From NCBI GenBank assembly GCA_033854175.1, contig JAWOKN010000096.1, positions 1 to 64,000 on the forward strand: DNA of 64,000 nucleotides, in the 5' to 3' direction. Made by a program: the position numbers and the translations under genes. The notes beneath the pieces are model-generated. The model searched no databases. It saw only the letters and a list, made by a program, of their open reading frames with translations, and was not told where the DNA came from. Source of the stretch: DATKPE01 sp033854175. Lineage in GTDB: Bacteria > Bacteroidota > Ignavibacteria > UBA10030 > SZUA-254. Below are positions 43,707 to 51,692 of this stretch, one piece after another (positions within the stretch are counted from its first letter, which is position 1; each line of letters begins with the position of its first letter).

Positions 43707-44998
43707 TGTATCGTGTGTTGCTCTGTATCTTCTGCGAGGTCATCTTTGGACGGGTCACGGCAGACACCCAGACGCAGGTATCGCTTGGAGATTCTTTAAC
43801 GGTTGATCAGGCGGTCGCGCTGGCGCTTCAATACCATCCTTCACTTCGGGTGTCGAGAGGAAATTTGTCGGTTGCGCAGACAAACCTCACGATCGCACGG
43901 GCGAACGACCTTCCCTCGATTACTGCGACTGCCGGCGAGACGCACACCGACGGTGCATTCCTTCTTCGACCAGGAATCCCGCCGAGTAATCAGGCATATA
44001 ATACCTACACTGCGGGGATACAGGCACAACAGACTATTCTCGACTTCGGAAAGATGGTCAGCAGGGTTCGTGCAAGTGATCATCTTGTGGACGCAGGGCA
44101 ATATAGCGACGACTCAACACGAGCGGGGGTAATCATGAATACCGTCCTCGCTTACTACGCGCTGATGCAGGCCGAACAGGTGGTTAACGTTAACGAGCAG
44201 AGTGTCGAAAGTGCCTCACAACATCTCAAGCAGGCGCAGGCATTCTACTCGGTGGGTAGAGCGGCACAGTTCGATGTGACAAAAGCGGAGGTTGACCTTT
44301 CCAATGCGAAGGTCAATCTTATTACAGCCAGAAATCAGGTACAGATTGCACGTCTCCAACTTGATGATGCAATGGGTGTGCGGACCCAGAGGACGTACAA
44401 GGTGATGCGTGACTTCGAAGTGGAACCGTTCAATCTTTCGTTGGATTCCGTAATATCGTTTACAATACGCAATCGTCCGGATCTCCTTGCTGCACAGGCG
44501 CGTGTCGAAGCGAATAATTCCTTGGTCACCGCAGCATGGAGCCAGCATCTGCCGACCGTCTCTGCCACTGGTGCGTACAATTGGTCCAATTTTGCATTTC
44601 CCCTTCTCCATCGCTGGAGTGCGGGGGTGACGGTGACATTACCGATCTTTCTGGGGTTTTCGACGCAGGCGCAGGTTGATCAGGCAAACGCGGGTTTGGA
44701 GATCGCGCGAGGGAATCTCGATCTTCTTCAGCAATCTGTGATGCTGGAAACTGAACAACAATACCTGAATATCAGAGAAGCTGAAGAACGTATTGGATCC
44801 ACTGACAAATTAGTTGAGGAGGCTCAGGAAAGCCTGACCCTGGCTGAGAAACAATACGCTGCCGGTGTGGGAAGTGCTCTTGAGGTAAGCGACGCACAAC
44901 TTGCATTATCGAATGCCCGCATAACACGAATTCAGGCATTGTCGGATTACAACAGCTCGCTGGTTCGTTTGAAAAAGGCAATGGGTTTCTACAAATAG
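43703..44998 (+). CDS. TolC-family outer-membrane efflux channel
   Basis: 431 residues. A signal peptide (residues 1-21, ending TADT) is followed by two homologous OEP halves: the first begins LTVDQAVALALQYHPSLRVSRGNLSVAQTN and the second VISFTIRNRPDLLAAQARVEANNSLV. The long amphipathic helices form the periplasmic tunnel and the short Gly/aromatic strands form the outer-membrane barrel. It trimerises and receives substrate from the adaptor-pump complex encoded just upstream. This is the last gene of the operon; an imperfect inverted repeat (TTTGACA ... TGTCAAA, about 45011-45051) follows without a T-run. Confidence 0.92.
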   Translation: MMYRVLLCIFCEVIFGRVTADTQTQVSLGDSLTVDQAVALALQYHPSLRVSRGNLSVAQTNLTIARANDLPSITATAGETHTDGAFLLRPGIPPSNQAYNTYTAGIQAQQTILDFGKMVSRVRASDHLVDAGQYSDDSTRAGVIMNTVLAYYALMQAEQVVNVNEQSVESASQHLKQAQAFYSVGRAAQFDVTKAEVDLSNAKVNLITARNQVQIARLQLDDAMGVRTQRTYKVMRDFEVEPFNLSLDSVISFTIRNRPDLLAAQARVEANNSLVTAAWSQHLPTVSATGAYNWSNFAFPLLHRWSAGVTVTLPIFLGFSTQAQVDQANAGLEIARGNLDLLQQSVMLETEQQYLNIREAEERIGSTDKLVEEAQESLTLAEKQYAAGVGSALEVSDAQLALSNARITRIQALSDYNSSLVRLKKAMGFYK

Positions 44999-45162
44999 TC
45001 ATCAGGGTGCTTTGACATATCCGTTTTTCTGACGTCCCGACGTGTGTCAAAAGCGTCAATAATAAGAATATTTTGCCTCTTCTCGTTTCACTTTTGATAT
45101 TCCTGCCCTTTAATTCCCAAAATTTTGCGGTATTCTAAATCTTGATTCTGGCTTAATTTATG

Positions 45163-45191
45163 ATATGACTACACCTTATCTGATGTCATAT
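45163..45191. promoter_or_regulatory. inverted repeat upstream of the kor operon
   Basis: ATATGAC and GTCATAT are separated by 15 nt, ending 13 nt before the korD start. It may be an operator or an RNA stem. A weak promoter (TTGATT near 45142 and TATGAC overlapping the left arm) is possible. Confidence 0.3.
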
Positions 45192-45204
45192 TCTAAAGGG
45201 TGAG

Positions 45205-45462
45205 ATGGGAAAACCAGCTGATAAAAAAGGTGTTGGGTCAGTCGTTATAACGGCGGAGCGATGTAAGGGATGCGGATTCTGTGTCAAATTTTGTCCGACA
45301 GATGCCCTTAAACTATCTGATCAGTACAATAATAAAGGCTATCATCCTCCTATTCTTCTCTCAGAAGAATTATGTAACGGGTGTAACATTTGCGGTTTGA
45401 TGTGCCCCGATTTTGCGATCTATGGTTTTGTTTACAGAAAGAAACGTCATGCAGGAACTTAA
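45205..45462 (+). CDS. korD: 2-oxoacid:ferredoxin oxidoreductase delta subunit (2x[4Fe-4S] ferredoxin)
   Basis: 85 residues with two [4Fe-4S] motifs, CKGCGFCVKFCP and CNGCNICGLMCP, the eight cysteines of a bacterial dicluster ferredoxin. It carries electrons from the TPP/CoA site in the other subunits to soluble ferredoxin. It is the first gene of korDABC; its last 14 nt overlap the korA start. Gene order delta-alpha-beta-gamma matches four-subunit KOR/VOR-type enzymes of anaerobes and rTCA organisms. Confidence 0.9.
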   Translation: MGKPADKKGVGSVVITAERCKGCGFCVKFCPTDALKLSDQYNNKGYHPPILLSEELCNGCNICGLMCPDFAIYGFVYRKKRHAGT

Positions 45463-46621
45463 GATAACAGCAGATCCGGCCGGCGTGCTTACAGGTGCGC
45501 ATTTTATTGACGGCGATCATGCCTGCTCTGAGGGGGCGATTGCGGCCGGGTGCCGGTTTGTCGCCGGATATCCGATCACACCTTCGACGGAGGTTGTGGA
45601 GCGGATTTCCGAACGATTCCCGTTTGTGGGGGGGATTTTTATCCAGATGGAGGATGAAATTGCTTCCTCTATTGCCATTCAGGGTGCGGTATGGGGAGGG
45701 AAGAAAGCGATGACCGTGACATCAGGGCCGGGATTTTCGTTGATGATGGAGCACATCGGTTACGCCGCGATGACAGAAACACCGTGTGTATTTGTGGATG
45801 TCCAGCGGGCAGGACCTTCGACGGGACTCCCAACCCAGCCGGCTCAGGGCGACATGATGCAGGCGCGATGGGGATCACACGGGGATTACGGGGTGATCGC
45901 TTTGTCGCCAAATTCACCCCAGGAATGTTTTAATCTAACGATTGAGGCGTTCAACCTATCGGAATTGTATCGTGTCCCGGTGATGTTTATGATGGATGAA
46001 TGCGTCGGACACATGACGGAAAGAGTTGTTATACCATCGGCGGATCAAATCGAAGTGGTCCCCCGCCTCTACTATCAGGGCTTACGGGAGGAATTTTTAC
46101 TCTACCGTACAAATGGCAATCTTGTTCCTCCAATGGTCAAAGCAGGGGAAGGATATAACATTCATGTGACGGGGTTGACTCACGATGAACGTGGTTATCC
46201 GAATATGACCGTTGCAGCCCAGGAAAAGCTTGTCCACCGGCTGGTGGATAAAATTCGCCTGAATGCAGAGAAAATCATCAAATACGAGGAAGACCAGATC
46301 GAGGGCGCAGAAACCGTTGTTGTCACATACGGCATTTCGTCGCGGACGGCGATTCCTGCTATTGAGCAGGCACGGAAGGAAGGAAAGAAGGTTGGACATC
46401 TCCGTCTAGTGGTTGTATGGCCCTTTCCAGAGAAACGGATACGCGAAATCGCACAAACAATAAAACGATTTGTCGTCCCGGAGATAAATTACGGCCAGAT
46501 TGTTTATGAAGTCGAACGATGTTCTGCCGGAAAAGCGGGGGTCCGCCTTGTTCCGCACGGGGGAGGATCCGTGCATAATCCCCGGGATATTTATCAAGCT
46601 ATAGTTCATGAGAAAGGATGA
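45449..46621 (+). CDS. korA: 2-oxoacid:ferredoxin oxidoreductase alpha subunit
   Basis: 390 residues from the ATG at 45449; the frame is open from 45413, but MQELKITADPAGVL is the natural start. The pyrimidine-domain signature GYPITPSTEVVERI (about 40-53) and QMEDEIASSIAIQGAVWGGKKAMTVTSGPGFSLM identify the alpha chain. PFOR/KOR enzymes oxidise a 2-oxoacid with CoA to acyl-CoA, CO2 and reduced ferredoxin, or run in reverse. Subunit content and sequence fit 2-oxoglutarate best, but branched-chain 2-oxoacids are possible. It overlaps korD by 14 nt and precedes korB by 6 bp. Confidence 0.9.
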   Translation: MQELKITADPAGVLTGAHFIDGDHACSEGAIAAGCRFVAGYPITPSTEVVERISERFPFVGGIFIQMEDEIASSIAIQGAVWGGKKAMTVTSGPGFSLMMEHIGYAAMTETPCVFVDVQRAGPSTGLPTQPAQGDMMQARWGSHGDYGVIALSPNSPQECFNLTIEAFNLSELYRVPVMFMMDECVGHMTERVVIPSADQIEVVPRLYYQGLREEFLLYRTNGNLVPPMVKAGEGYNIHVTGLTHDERGYPNMTVAAQEKLVHRLVDKIRLNAEKIIKYEEDQIEGAETVVVTYGISSRTAIPAIEQARKEGKKVGHLRLVVVWPFPEKRIREIAQTIKRFVVPEINYGQIVYEVERCSAGKAGVRLVPHGGGSVHNPRDIYQAIVHEKG

Positions 46622-46627
46622 AATCAG

Positions 46628-47503
46628 GTGCCTGAAGAGCTGTATGATGTAGAGGCGTGTCCTCCCGGGAACACCGTGGAGTCATTTTTGCGGATGGATC
46701 GCATGCCACACATCTGGTGTCCGGGATGCGGAATCGGAACGACGGTAAATTGTTTTGCCCATGCATTGGAGACGAGTGGACTCAATCTGAAAAAAGTTTC
46801 GGTTGTGTCGGGTATCGGCTGTACCGGCCGTGTTGCTGGGTACATCGATCTAGATTCATTTCATACAACGCATGGTCGAGCCATTCCCTTTGCCACGGGT
46901 CTGAAGCTTGCCAATCCTGAACTGAAAGTCGTGGTCTACAGCGGCGACGGAGATCTGACGGCAATCGGAGGGAACCATTTCATTCATGCCTGCCGCCGCA
47001 ATCTCGACATGACGGTCATCCTTGTTAATAATTTCATTTATGGGATGACAGGTGGTCAGGTTGCGCCTACAACACCGATGACGGCAACCGCCTCAACTGC
47101 CCCATTTGGGAATTTTGAACAACCTTTTAATCTGCCATACCTCGCAGAGTCAAGCGGTGCCGTGTATGTTGCTCGATGGACAGCGTATCATGTACGCCAC
47201 CTCACGAAATCGATAAAGGAGGCCCTGACAAAAAAAGGCTTTTCGTTTATTGAAGTCCTCGCTCCATGTCCGACACTTTACAGCCGGAGGAATAAATTGG
47301 GAGATGGTCTCGATCAGATGGAATACTTCAAGGAAAACTCTGAAATACGGCATAATGCCGACACGAGAACGATCGGGATAGATTTTCAGGGCAAGATTGT
47401 TATCGGAAAATTTGTGGACAAGGAGCGCCCCACGTATCTTGACGCCATGAATGAATTCTACGAGAAAAAACTCGGTGACCGTTACACCCCCTATAAAGGA
47501 TGA
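46628..47503 (+). CDS. korB: 2-oxoacid:ferredoxin oxidoreductase beta subunit (TPP-binding)
   Basis: 291 residues from the GTG at 46628 (AAAGGA about 9 nt upstream). The TPP motif GDGDLTAIGGNHFIHACRRN with downstream VILVNN (near residue 135) binds Mg-TPP, and WCPGCGIGTTVNCFAHAL near residue 30 holds conserved cysteines. It forms the catalytic centre with the alpha subunit. The H-x-H region found in pyruvate-specific enzymes is not evident, consistent with KOR. It lies 6 bp after korA and 4 bp before korC. Confidence 0.9.
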   Translation: MPEELYDVEACPPGNTVESFLRMDRMPHIWCPGCGIGTTVNCFAHALETSGLNLKKVSVVSGIGCTGRVAGYIDLDSFHTTHGRAIPFATGLKLANPELKVVVYSGDGDLTAIGGNHFIHACRRNLDMTVILVNNFIYGMTGGQVAPTTPMTATASTAPFGNFEQPFNLPYLAESSGAVYVARWTAYHVRHLTKSIKEALTKKGFSFIEVLAPCPTLYSRRNKLGDGLDQMEYFKENSEIRHNADTRTIGIDFQGKIVIGKFVDKERPTYLDAMNEFYEKKLGDRYTPYKG

Positions 47504-47507
47504 AACA

Positions 47508-48080
47508 ATGGAACGAACGGAGATAAAGATCGGTGGATTCGGTGGGCAAGGGGTAATTCTCAGCGGGTACATTATTGGCCGGGCGGCATCGATCTTCGAC
47601 GACAAACATGCGACAATGATACAGGCGTTTGGCCCGGAAGCACGGGGAAGCTCGTGCAGTGCACAACTGATCGTGTCCTCTGAACCGATTGCGTATCCCT
47701 ACATTACAACACCCAGTCTGATGATTGTTATGTCGCAAGAAGCGTATTCGAAATTTTCTCCTGAACTGGGATCGGGCGGGATTCTCATAACGGAGGAAGA
47801 CCTCGTCATAGCCCACGATCTCCGAAAGGATATCCGCCATTTCTCAATTCCTGCCACAAGAATCGCGGAAGAACTGGGGAAAAAGATTGTTGTCAATATC
47901 GTCATGATCGGTTTTGCAGCCGCGGTGACAGGGCTCATCTCCGCTCAGGCTATGCGGCGGGCTGTTTCTGTTTCAGTGCCGAAAGGAACGGAAGAGCTTA
48001 ACCTCAAAGCATTTGACCGGGGCTATGAGTTCGGGTGTAAAGTGATTGAACACTCCAAGGTCAGGATGGCTGCAAGTTAG
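47508..48080 (+). CDS. korC: 2-oxoacid:ferredoxin oxidoreductase gamma subunit
   Basis: 190 residues from the ATG at 47508, with AAAGGA 7 nt upstream; an in-frame start at 47451 lies inside korB and is unlikely. The hallmark IKIGGFGGQGVILSGYIIGRAA and GPEARGSSCSAQLIVSSEPI mark the gamma (CoA-side) domain. It ends the korDABC unit. A stem (CCCAAGCA/TGCTTGGG, 48231-48263) follows 150 bp later without a T-run. Confidence 0.9.
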   Translation: MERTEIKIGGFGGQGVILSGYIIGRAASIFDDKHATMIQAFGPEARGSSCSAQLIVSSEPIAYPYITTPSLMIVMSQEAYSKFSPELGSGGILITEEDLVIAHDLRKDIRHFSIPATRIAEELGKKIVVNIVMIGFAAAVTGLISAQAMRRAVSVSVPKGTEELNLKAFDRGYEFGCKVIEHSKVRMAAS

Positions 48081-48388
48081 TTTTCACCAATTCGTCTCCG
48101 AAATCCGCTGTCCTTTTTCCACTCTCACAGACATCTCTTGTCGTGTTACATCAGGCAGTGACTGGTCTCTGATTTCAGATCGATCGCACCACTCGACCGG
48201 TTGCACCCGAGCGGATCTTGTTCCATGAAGCCCAAGCAAAGATTCAGCATAATCCTGCTTGGGGGGGAGATACCCTTTTCCTTGCGCTTTGGTTTTTTCT
48301 TCAGGGAACTGATTTTGTCAGCTAATCTGACATATGCTAGATGGAGCCGTTTCTTGCATCACTGGCTATTTTATTTGTTATGCATGTT
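48081..48388. other. convergent intergenic region
   Basis: 308 bp between korC (plus) and the membrane protein (minus). The only structure seen is the 8-bp perfect inverted repeat CCCAAGCA (48231-48238) with TGCTTGGG (48256-48263), possibly a weak terminator. No gene is apparent. Confidence 0.45.
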
Positions 48389-48949
48389 CTACTGTGGCCA
48401 TAGCCAGCCGAATACGATCCCAGTTAAAAGTCCATAGATCAGACCGTCCACGGTGAGTTTGATTGATGTGCCCCATGGTCTGTTGTACCAGATGGACATC
48501 TGCCAAAGAGCTAGGGTATATCCGACGAACGCGGTCGCTCCGGCAAAGCGGAAGGACCACAAAAAAGGTGTGCCAATCGTCAAGGCTCTTCCGGTTATAT
48601 AAGCAGCGAAGATACTTACGACAATATTGTAGAAGAACCAGAGAATTAGTCCCTTAACCATCGAAACCTGTCCTGCCGGCCATATGGTAATCATAAAGAC
48701 CGGCCCTTTGTTCCTCTTCTCAATAAATTCAGGAGAACGCATCTCTTTCCTACTTGACGGCCGAGGGGCCATGTATTCACCGGGAGGAATGCTGAGGGCG
48801 CGAACGGTGTCCAAAACCTTATCCTCATTCGGTATTTTGGGGTAATCGTTTTTGTGCCAAGGGGAGGCCATGTGAATAAGTGAACTTACGATGAAGACAA
48901 ACACCGATGATAGCAGAATCGGAAGCCAGAGCATGTGTAATCCTACCAT
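48389..48949 (-). CDS. four-helix membrane protein of unknown function, 'PNED' paralogue 1
   Basis: 186 residues from the ATG at 48949 with a strong AAGGAG 8 nt upstream; the frame extends to 49039 but without a start signal. A first transmembrane helix (residues about 3-25), then an extracytoplasmic loop beginning with P-x-I-P-N-E-D-K-V, then three hydrophobic helices (about 85-110, 120-140, 160-184). The loop's N-E-D-x-V pattern and GPVFMI turn recur in the protein at 50116-50691, so the two are paralogues. I do not recognise the family. It is the last gene of a three-gene minus-strand run opposite a MarR regulator. Confidence 0.7.
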   Translation of the reverse strand: MVGLHMLWLPILLSSVFVFIVSSLIHMASPWHKNDYPKIPNEDKVLDTVRALSIPPGEYMAPRPSSRKEMRSPEFIEKRNKGPVFMITIWPAGQVSMVKGLILWFFYNIVVSIFAAYITGRALTIGTPFLWSFRFAGATAFVGYTLALWQMSIWYNRPWGTSIKLTVDGLIYGLLTGIVFGWLWPQ

Positions 48950-49237
48950 AGTATTTCTCCTTAATGTTGGTTGAGCTGAATTGCATATAACCTTCCATGC
49001 AGCCACTAAGCCCCGGGTTGAACGGGGTGTCAAATGCAATCAATATGACGATGAGAGGTCAAAATACATGAAATCCTTCTTCTCAAAGATCTTTAATGGA
49101 TTGGTATCCCGTGTCATCCTGCCCTGTCTGTATTGTTTGTCATTGCCATGTCACCGATGCCCGATCACCTTTGGAAATACAATATAGGATAGAGGCTGTG
49201 TTTGTGACGACGTAAACCAAAATAAGAGTATTGATCA

Positions 49238-50065
49238 TCAGGGTGATTTGATCGTTTGTTGAGTAACCCCCGTTGTATAATCCAGTTCCGAACCAAGGAG
49301 ACTATGGGGGATAAGATAGACAAGAAGTGTGACGATAGCAGCGGCAAGTGTCCATCGTACCGGTTTACGTGACCTTTTCAGGGCTATCGCCGCGATGAGC
49401 CAGACGAGGACCATTGCTGCGGTTTTATCGTCGGTAAGGTCAGGTCCAAAAGGCCAGCCGGTCCAATATGCTCCGAAGGCGTAATGCTGAACGAGAGGTC
49501 CCAAGATTAATCCACCCGTGACAAGAAATCCGAGGCTCCAATAGGTCAACATGGTCAAACGCGGTTCCTTTTTGAAGAATTCAAGACCTGCGCGTGTAGC
49601 GGTAAGCATTCCAAGGAACATCAGAACAATGTGAGCGCCGAGAAGTGTCGGGGGTAAATCTCCCTTGTATCGAATACTGACCGCATCATACGGCGGTAGG
49701 GCGATTGTGTCGGATCCTGCGTAAAGGATCACCCGATAAAGAAGTTTTCCGGATGGAGGTTGGCTAGGTAATTCGGCCGATAGTAATCCCCCGGAGTATG
49801 TCATGGGAACCGAGGACCATGGATCAAGTGATTTGTATCTTCGCCAGGTCAGTATGCCGCGCATCGATCTATCTGCGATCTTGAGTTCTACATGATGATT
49901 TGTGCCGCCGCCATGAGACCGGTCGAAAACGTAATGAATTTTGATACCATGGAACATTTCTGTTCCGGATACTGGGTATGAGGGACCTGTCATCCGTTGA
50001 AACATTGCTGAAGTGCCGGTAATGATCAAGGCAATGATCCACAATGACAGACTATTTTTCATCAT
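49238..50065 (-). CDS. membrane protein of unknown function between the two 'PNED' paralogues
   Basis: 275 residues. A hydrophobic N-terminal segment (about 5-22) is followed by an extracytoplasmic beta-rich domain (about 30-125, with FDRSHGGGTNHHVELKIADRS and a His/Gly-rich turn), then four hydrophobic helices (about 138-156, 168-190, 210-228, 235-255). No known family was recognised. The HHVELKI stretch suggests a ligand-binding beta-sandwich, inferred only from composition. It lies 50 bp after the paralogue at 50116 and 288 bp before the one at 48949, and probably belongs to the same transcript. Confidence 0.65.
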   Translation of the reverse strand: MMKNSLSLWIIALIITGTSAMFQRMTGPSYPVSGTEMFHGIKIHYVFDRSHGGGTNHHVELKIADRSMRGILTWRRYKSLDPWSSVPMTYSGGLLSAELPSQPPSGKLLYRVILYAGSDTIALPPYDAVSIRYKGDLPPTLLGAHIVLMFLGMLTATRAGLEFFKKEPRLTMLTYWSLGFLVTGGLILGPLVQHYAFGAYWTGWPFGPDLTDDKTAAMVLVWLIAAIALKRSRKPVRWTLAAAIVTLLVYLIPHSLLGSELDYTTGVTQQTIKSP

Positions 50066-50115
50066 ATCGATGTTGTTTCTTGTGATCCGGAGAAAAAAGG
50101 ATATGTTTTAAAGAA

Positions 50116-50691
50116 TCATGGAATTGCAGGCTTTGGCGCCCTGATTAAGGCGGCGATTCCCATGCCAGCGAGTACCCAGCCGATTACATCATCGATGATG
50201 AGCCCGATCGTCCAGTCATTTGGTTCATTGAACCAATTCCACATCAGAAGATTGCCGGCAACAACGAGAAAGATTCCGAACATCCCGCAAAATGCGACAC
50301 GGGCAAGGTATGATCCGTTGTATGCCGTACTGCGTGTCAGGAACCATACAACGAGGAACGAGGAAATGATGCTAATAATCAGGCCATTGAACATCTGAAG
50401 CGGCATGAAAGGATTTTTCCCTTGGGGATCGTAAAAGATCATGCCGATTGGTCCTCGTTCAAATTTTGTTTTCCATTGCTCCTGTAGGGATGGATCAGAT
50501 GGGTTTTGGGGCATTGACGGAAACTGAAAAACTCCCTTATATTGAACGGTAGACTGCAGGGCTGTTATAACGGCGTCCTCGTTTGGAAGCGGATGTAGCG
50601 ATGTTTTGTGAATGGGAAGAATTACCCACGAGAGGAATCCCCAAACAAACAACAGGACTCCTCCCAGAATACCGCCGATGATCATTTTCAT
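50116..50691 (-). CDS. four-helix membrane protein of unknown function, 'PNED' paralogue 2
   Basis: 191 residues from the ATG at 50691 (GGAG 7 nt upstream); an extension to 50769 lacks a start signal. The helix arrangement matches the product at 48389: helix 1 (about 2-24), a loop starting H-P-L-P-N-E-D-A-V, GPIGMIFYDP as the counterpart of GPVFMITIWP, then three helices (about 92-112, 122-145, 158-182). Shared motifs and spacing support duplication. Function unknown. It is the first gene of the minus-strand run; its start is about 100 bp from the divergent MarR promoter, so MarR control is plausible. Confidence 0.7.
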   Translation of the reverse strand: MKMIIGGILGGVLLFVWGFLSWVILPIHKTSLHPLPNEDAVITALQSTVQYKGVFQFPSMPQNPSDPSLQEQWKTKFERGPIGMIFYDPQGKNPFMPLQMFNGLIISIISSFLVVWFLTRSTAYNGSYLARVAFCGMFGIFLVVAGNLLMWNWFNEPNDWTIGLIIDDVIGWVLAGMGIAALIRAPKPAIP

Positions 50692-50794
50692 AGCCAGCTC
50701 CAATATGTTAGTGTGTCTGAATGCCCTACAATATAAGGATGATTTCAGAGAAGGGAAAGAATAAATCATCGATCAAGGCGTAATCGGGTGCAAA

Positions 50795-50823
50795 TTGACA
50801 AAGGGAGGGGAAATTATTATCTT
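50795..50823 (+). promoter_or_regulatory. promoter within the MarR 5' region
   Basis: A perfect TTGACA (50795-50800), 17-nt spacer and TATCTT (50818-50823): the same hexamers and spacing as the TetR promoter at 38737. It overlaps the nominal TTG start of the MarR frame, implying the true start is downstream. Confidence 0.6.
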
Positions 50824-51322
50824 AAGTTTAAACTTTTTAAATTTAACAAAATGGTTTTTCGTTATAAAAAGGTACGGTAAAAAAACTGATCTTGCACTCA
50901 GTTTGTGGATTAAATTAGCCCGCGCGAGTGCCACCTTTGGTAAACTTGCGGATGAGAATATCCGTTCGTATGGCCTGACCGAACCTCAATTCGGTGTTTT
51001 GGAATGCATCGGCCATCTCGGTCCGCTCACGCTGGGAGAACTTTCGAGGAAACTTCTGGTCAGTGGCGGGAATATTACCTGCGTGGTCGATAATCTCGAG
51101 AAAGAGGGCTTGGTCGAGCGGGTGCACAGTACCCATGACCGGAGAGCGGTCGTAGCGCAACTGACACTGAAAGGGAAAAAGGTTTTCGACGAGGCGTTTG
51201 TTAAACATGCGGAGTTCATCACAGAGATCGCGTCCGTACTGAATGAGCATGAACAGGATCAGCTGTCAAACCTTTTAAAGAAGCTTGGTCTCACTCTCAA
51301 AGAGAAATTTGCCAAAACATGA
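50795..51322 (+). CDS. MarR-family transcriptional regulator (start uncertain)
   Basis: The open frame encodes 175 residues, of which about 25-175 look like a MarR protein: LALSLWIKLARASATFGKLA, then the winged helix with TLGELSRKLLVSGGNITCVVDNLEKEGLVERVHSTHDRRAV and the C-terminal dimerisation helix. MarR proteins repress nearby genes until a phenolic or oxidative signal releases them. The nominal TTG at 50795 coincides with a TTGACA promoter box, so it is unlikely to be the start. Homologues should begin near I-K-R-Y-G-K-K (about 50864). The only ATG (50851) is in another frame and would join correctly if one T of the TTTTT at 50855-50859 were absent. Targets may be the divergent membrane genes. 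Confidence 0.75.
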   Translation: MTKGGEIIILSLNFLNLTKWFFVIKRYGKKTDLALSLWIKLARASATFGKLADENIRSYGLTEPQFGVLECIGHLGPLTLGELSRKLLVSGGNITCVVDNLEKEGLVERVHSTHDRRAVVAQLTLKGKKVFDEAFVKHAEFITEIASVLNEHEQDQLSNLLKKLGLTLKEKFAKT

Positions 51323-51692
51323 TAAATGTTCATAGAGGTAAAACACTTACAGTGTCATCCTTGGATGGAAATTAAAAGTGATGAAACGCACCTGGTGTAA
51401 TAGATAAGTGAGACGGGATCAGCCCTTCTATCATACTGTTGATGCTGCCTTGTGAGAATGCGTAAAGATTCGATGATTATGTAAAGAGGCAGCATCTTTT
51501 TTTAATCTCGGGATTTCGATAAAAAGGGGACATCTGAAAAAATGGATTGAATTATGGGGTACAACCGTATTGACGCATCCCTGAGCATCTCTCCTCGTGA
51601 TTATTATTCCTTCCATAATCTTTGTCAAAACATGAGTATCTCGCTTTTCCGATGCGGAATAAGTACATTAAAGATCTTCATATGATGAAGAT
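51323..51692. other. intergenic region between marR and the alcohol dehydrogenase
   Basis: 370 bp with a strong terminator-like structure at 51441-51503 and no supported gene. Confidence 0.5.
51441..51503 (+). terminator. rho-independent terminator with long loop
   Basis: GATGCTGCC (51441-51449) and GGCAGCATC (51488-51496) form a perfect 9-bp stem with a 38-nt loop, directly followed by seven T. It probably ends the marR transcript 120 bp downstream; the long loop may hide a smaller stem. Confidence 0.6.

Noticed and set aside
45009..45054. Imperfect inverted repeat after the first TolC gene as terminator
   Set aside because: The arms differ by one base in length and no T-run follows in either direction.
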